Source: Rhodoferax sp. OV413 (GTDB lineage Bacteria; Pseudomonadota; Gammaproteobacteria; Burkholderiales; Burkholderiaceae_C). Taken from it: a DNA stretch of 64,000 bases. Where the stretch lies: the NCBI RefSeq assembly GCF_900104385.1, contig NZ_FNJA01000001.1, positions 346,386 to 410,385 of the forward strand. The letters run 5' to 3'. Positions 62,318 to 64,000 of this stretch are shown here, piece after piece. Positions within the stretch are counted from its first letter, which is position 1. Each line of letters opens with the position of its first letter. Below the pieces are notes generated by a model that saw only the letters and a list, made by a program, of their open reading frames with translations, searched no databases and was not told the origin of the DNA. A program made the position numbers and the translations under genes.

Positions 62318-62591
62318 TGAGAACGTGTTTGCGATTTCTTTGGGGTCGCGTTGGGGTGCAATCGGGATGAGTTGATCGTCAGAGCCCGCAGCATGGGCTC
62401 CCTGCCCATGCAAGGGATATGGCGGACAAATCGCCCGATTGCACCCCAACCCGAAGGGCAGGTACCTTTTCGGGCGCTCTGCGTTGTTACAAAACCAGCC
62501 AAGGCAGACGCCTTGGCTTGGGTTTTGCGCCTAGCAGCGCATCCCGAAAAGTTACCTGCGCGCCCCCAAAGAAATCGCAAACACGTTCTCA
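62318..62591. mobile_element. MITE-like element with perfect 28-bp terminal inverted repeats
   Basis: The 274-bp element is bounded by perfect 28-bp inverted repeats (62318-62345 and 62564-62591; ends TGAGAACGTG and CACGTTCTCA). It contains a nested perfect 16-bp inverted repeat (62351-62366 with 62434-62449), a GCCAAGGC-aga-CGCCTTGGC-type hairpin, and a looser pair around GGTACCTTTTCGGG and CCCGAAAAGTTACC. It has no transposase gene. The right end is 10 bp past the recR stop codon. No clear target duplication is visible. Confidence 0.7.
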
Positions 62592-62601
62592 GGCCTACGG
62601 G

Positions 62602-63192
62602 TTAACGCCGATCTACAAACGCATGGGCGATGGTGCCCAGATCCACGTATTCCAGCTCGCTGCCCACGGGCACGCCGCGCGCCAGCCGGGTTACTTGCAG
62701 GCCGCGCGCCTTCAGCGCCACGCTGATCACATGGGCCGTGGCCTCGCCCTCGGCGGTGAAATTGGTGGCCAGAATCACCTCTTGCACCAGGCCATTGCTG
62801 GCGCGGTCAATCAATTTCTGCAAACCAATATCCTTGGGCCCCACGCCATCCAGAGGGCTGATCTTGCCCATCAGCACAAAGTACAGGCCCTTGTAAGCCG
62901 CCGTGCGCTCTACCGCCGACTGGTCGGCCGGGTTCTCGACCACGCACAGCTTGGAGGCATCGCGGCCCTCGTCCTGGCAGGTATCGCAGATGTCTTCTTC
63001 GGTGAAGGTATGGCAGAGCGCGCAGTGCTTCACATTGCCGGCCGCCTGCATCAAGGCCTGGGCCAGCATCTGCGCGCCCTCGCGGTCGTGCTGCAGCAAA
63101 TGGAAAGCCATGCGCGAAGCCGACTTCACCCCCACGCCCGGCAAGCGGCGCAAGCCCTGGATCAAGGCATTCAGCGCACTGGTATCAGCCAT
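62602..63192 (-). CDS. recR: Recombination protein RecR
   Basis: The 196-residue RecFOR-pathway protein helps RecA load onto gapped DNA. The helix-hairpin-helix ([20 protein letters not shown]), the four-cysteine zinc motif ([16 protein letters not shown]), and the Toprim domain ([20 protein letters not shown]) are clear. The synteny dnaX-ebfC-recR is conserved in bacteria. A repeat copy (63219-63276) lies between recR and ebfC. Confidence 0.97.
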   Translation of the reverse strand: MADTSALNALIQGLRRLPGVGVKSASRMAFHLLQHDREGAQMLAQALMQAAGNVKHCALCHTFTEEDICDTCQDEGRDASKLCVVENPADQSAVERTAAYKGLYFVLMGKISPLDGVGPKDIGLQKLIDRASNGLVQEVILATNFTAEGEATAHVISVALKARGLQVTRLARGVPVGSELEYVDLGTIAHAFVDRR

Positions 63193-63218
63193 CCAGCCCT
63201 TTCGTCCGGGATGCTACA

Positions 63219-63276
63219 TTTTCAGTAGCTTCCCCCGCAGATTCCATAAGCGCTAGCGGCCTGAAAAGCATGCAAT
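63219..63276 (+). repeat. Dispersed palindromic repeat (copy K)
   Basis: It reads CAGTAGCTTCCCCCGCAGA, then TAAGCGCTAGCGGCCTGAAA, then GCATGCAAT. It sits in the recR-ebfC intergenic space, an inserted repeat within an otherwise conserved cluster. Confidence 0.7.
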
Positions 63277-63608
63277 CAGAACGGGAACTTCATGCCGCCG
63301 GGCAAACCAGGCATGCCTGCTGTCAGCTTGCCCATTTTTTCCTGGCTGGTTTCTTCGGCCTTGCGCACGGCAGCGTTGAAGGCGGCGGCCACCAGGTCTT
63401 CCAGCATGTCCTTGTCGTCGGCCAGCAGGCTGGGATCGATGGTGATGCGCTTGACATCGTGCTTGCAGGTCATCACGACCTTGACCAGGCCGGCGCCGGA
63501 TTCGCCGGTGACTTCGATGAAAGCCAGTTCGTCCTGGGCCTTCTTCATGTTGTCCTGCATCGCCTGGGCTTGCTTCATCAGGCCGGCGAGTTGTCCCTTG
63601 TTGAACAT
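63276..63608 (-). CDS. ebfC: Nucleoid-associated protein YbaB/EbfC
   Basis: The 110-residue DNA-binding protein starts [23 protein letters not shown] and has the [24 protein letters not shown] core and [13 protein letters not shown] end typical of the family. It forms dimers that coat DNA. It lies between dnaX and recR in the conserved order. Confidence 0.97.
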   Translation of the reverse strand: MFNKGQLAGLMKQAQAMQDNMKKAQDELAFIEVTGESGAGLVKVVMTCKHDVKRITIDPSLLADDKDMLEDLVAAAFNAAVRKAEETSQEKMGKLTAGMPGLPGGMKFPF

Positions 63609-63628
63609 GGTATTTCCTTAGATAAAAA

Positions 63629-64000
63629 TTAAAGTGGTTTGAGGGTGCCGGGCACGATTTTCGCGCCGTAGTCGCGCATGAGGGACTGCACCAGCGGATC
63701 CCCCATGATGATCTCTTCCGCGATGCGCTGCTTTTCATTCGCCGCCGCCGCATTGCGCTTGGCCGGGCTGTCGGCGACGCTGCCGACTTCGACCTCCAGC
63801 GTGGCATTCGGCGTGATGGCGTCCAGGGCCACGCGCAGGCGCTCGCGGCTCATGGGCTGGCTCAGGGATTCGCGTTCGATGCGCAGCCGCCAATGGCTGC
63901 CGTCTACCGCCACCAGCTGGGACTGCAAGGCCAGTTCGCGCACCAAGCCGCCCACGGCATCGGCCGCCACCAGTTGCTGCACCGTGGCGTACCAGTAGTC
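63629..64000 (-). CDS. dnaX: DNA polymerase III subunit tau/gamma, 3' end only
   Basis: About 123 C-terminal residues of DnaX are visible, and the frame is open to the window end (DYWYATVQQLVAADAVGGLV…). They correspond to the tau-specific C-terminal domain that contacts the polymerase alpha subunit (ELALQSQLVAVDGSHWRLRI, AEEIIMGDPLVQSLMRDYGAK). The ATPase part lies outside the window. The neighbour ebfC follows by 20 bp, which supports the identification. Confidence 0.88.
   Translation of the reverse strand, partial: DYWYATVQQLVAADAVGGLVRELALQSQLVAVDGSHWRLRIERESLSQPMSRERLRVALDAITPNATLEVEVGSVADSPAKRNAAAANEKQRIAEEIIMGDPLVQSLMRDYGAKIVPGTLKPL

Noticed and set aside
62200-62605. Small frames across the 274-bp palindromic element
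   Set aside because: They follow the inverted repeats and look alike on both strands, so they are a by-product of the structure, not a gene.

Overview
The window looks like a chromosomal segment of a high-GC betaproteobacterium of the Burkholderiales, most likely family Comamonadaceae (Rhodoferax/Polaromonas-like). This is inferred from the gene content and protein sequences, from the dnaX-ebfC-recR and yggX-mnmC gene orders, and from a family of short palindromic repeats (core TAGCTNNTNGCGCAGGT...TGCGCYAGNGGCC) that I associate with that family. I see no rRNA, tRNA, CRISPR array, prophage or intact insertion sequence.

Layout. 1-8.4 kb: the 3' part of pyruvate kinase, the helicase HrpA, and a two-gene surface module (OmpA-like porin plus an ice-binding DUF3494 lipoprotein). 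8.9-11.8 kb: small hypothetical genes, a SnoaL-like protein and an AlkX/YcaQ-type DNA glycosylase. 12-19.3 kb: a GlrK/QseG/GlrR-type sigma-54 two-component system directly followed by opgGH, for osmoregulated periplasmic glucans. The gap between them holds two GlrR-type enhancer sites, an IHF-like site and a -24/-12 promoter. 19.4-25.7 kb: argA, a GAF/HD-GYP phosphodiesterase, an aldose epimerase, a TetR/SDR pair and dsbB. 25.8-29.8 kb: the sulfate ABC transporter operon (sbp-cysT-cysW-cysA). 29.9-37.4 kb: LysR/tautomerase, small genes, yggX-mnmC, an EamA transporter, an SDR and ETF-ubiquinone oxidoreductase. 37.5-41.6 kb: a sulfonate-type cluster (two divergent substrate-binding proteins, an LLM monooxygenase and a class II aldolase). 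41.7-46.6 kb: UspA, an odd GAF histidine kinase lacking its phosphoacceptor His, and a tandem pair of AraC regulators. 46.7-53 kb: a complete branched-chain-type ABC transporter in one operon with an acyl-CoA ligase. 53.2-64 kb: LysR/HAD, a PHB-depolymerase-type esterase, exonuclease I, RNase HI, a methyltransferase, glyoxalase II, MltD, a NitT/TauT-type binding protein, a 274-bp nested-palindrome element, recR, ebfC and the 3' end of dnaX.

How it works together. The clearest regulatory unit is glrK-qseG-glrR to opgGH: the kinase and response regulator are predicted to drive opgGH through RNA polymerase-sigma54, so an envelope-stress sensor would control periplasmic glucan synthesis. Sulfur supply appears twice, as sulfate uptake and as a sulfonate-type SBP/monooxygenase cluster. 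Dispersed repeats contribute three near-identical terminators and have also become in-frame coding sequence in hrpA, dsbB and the EamA transporter gene.
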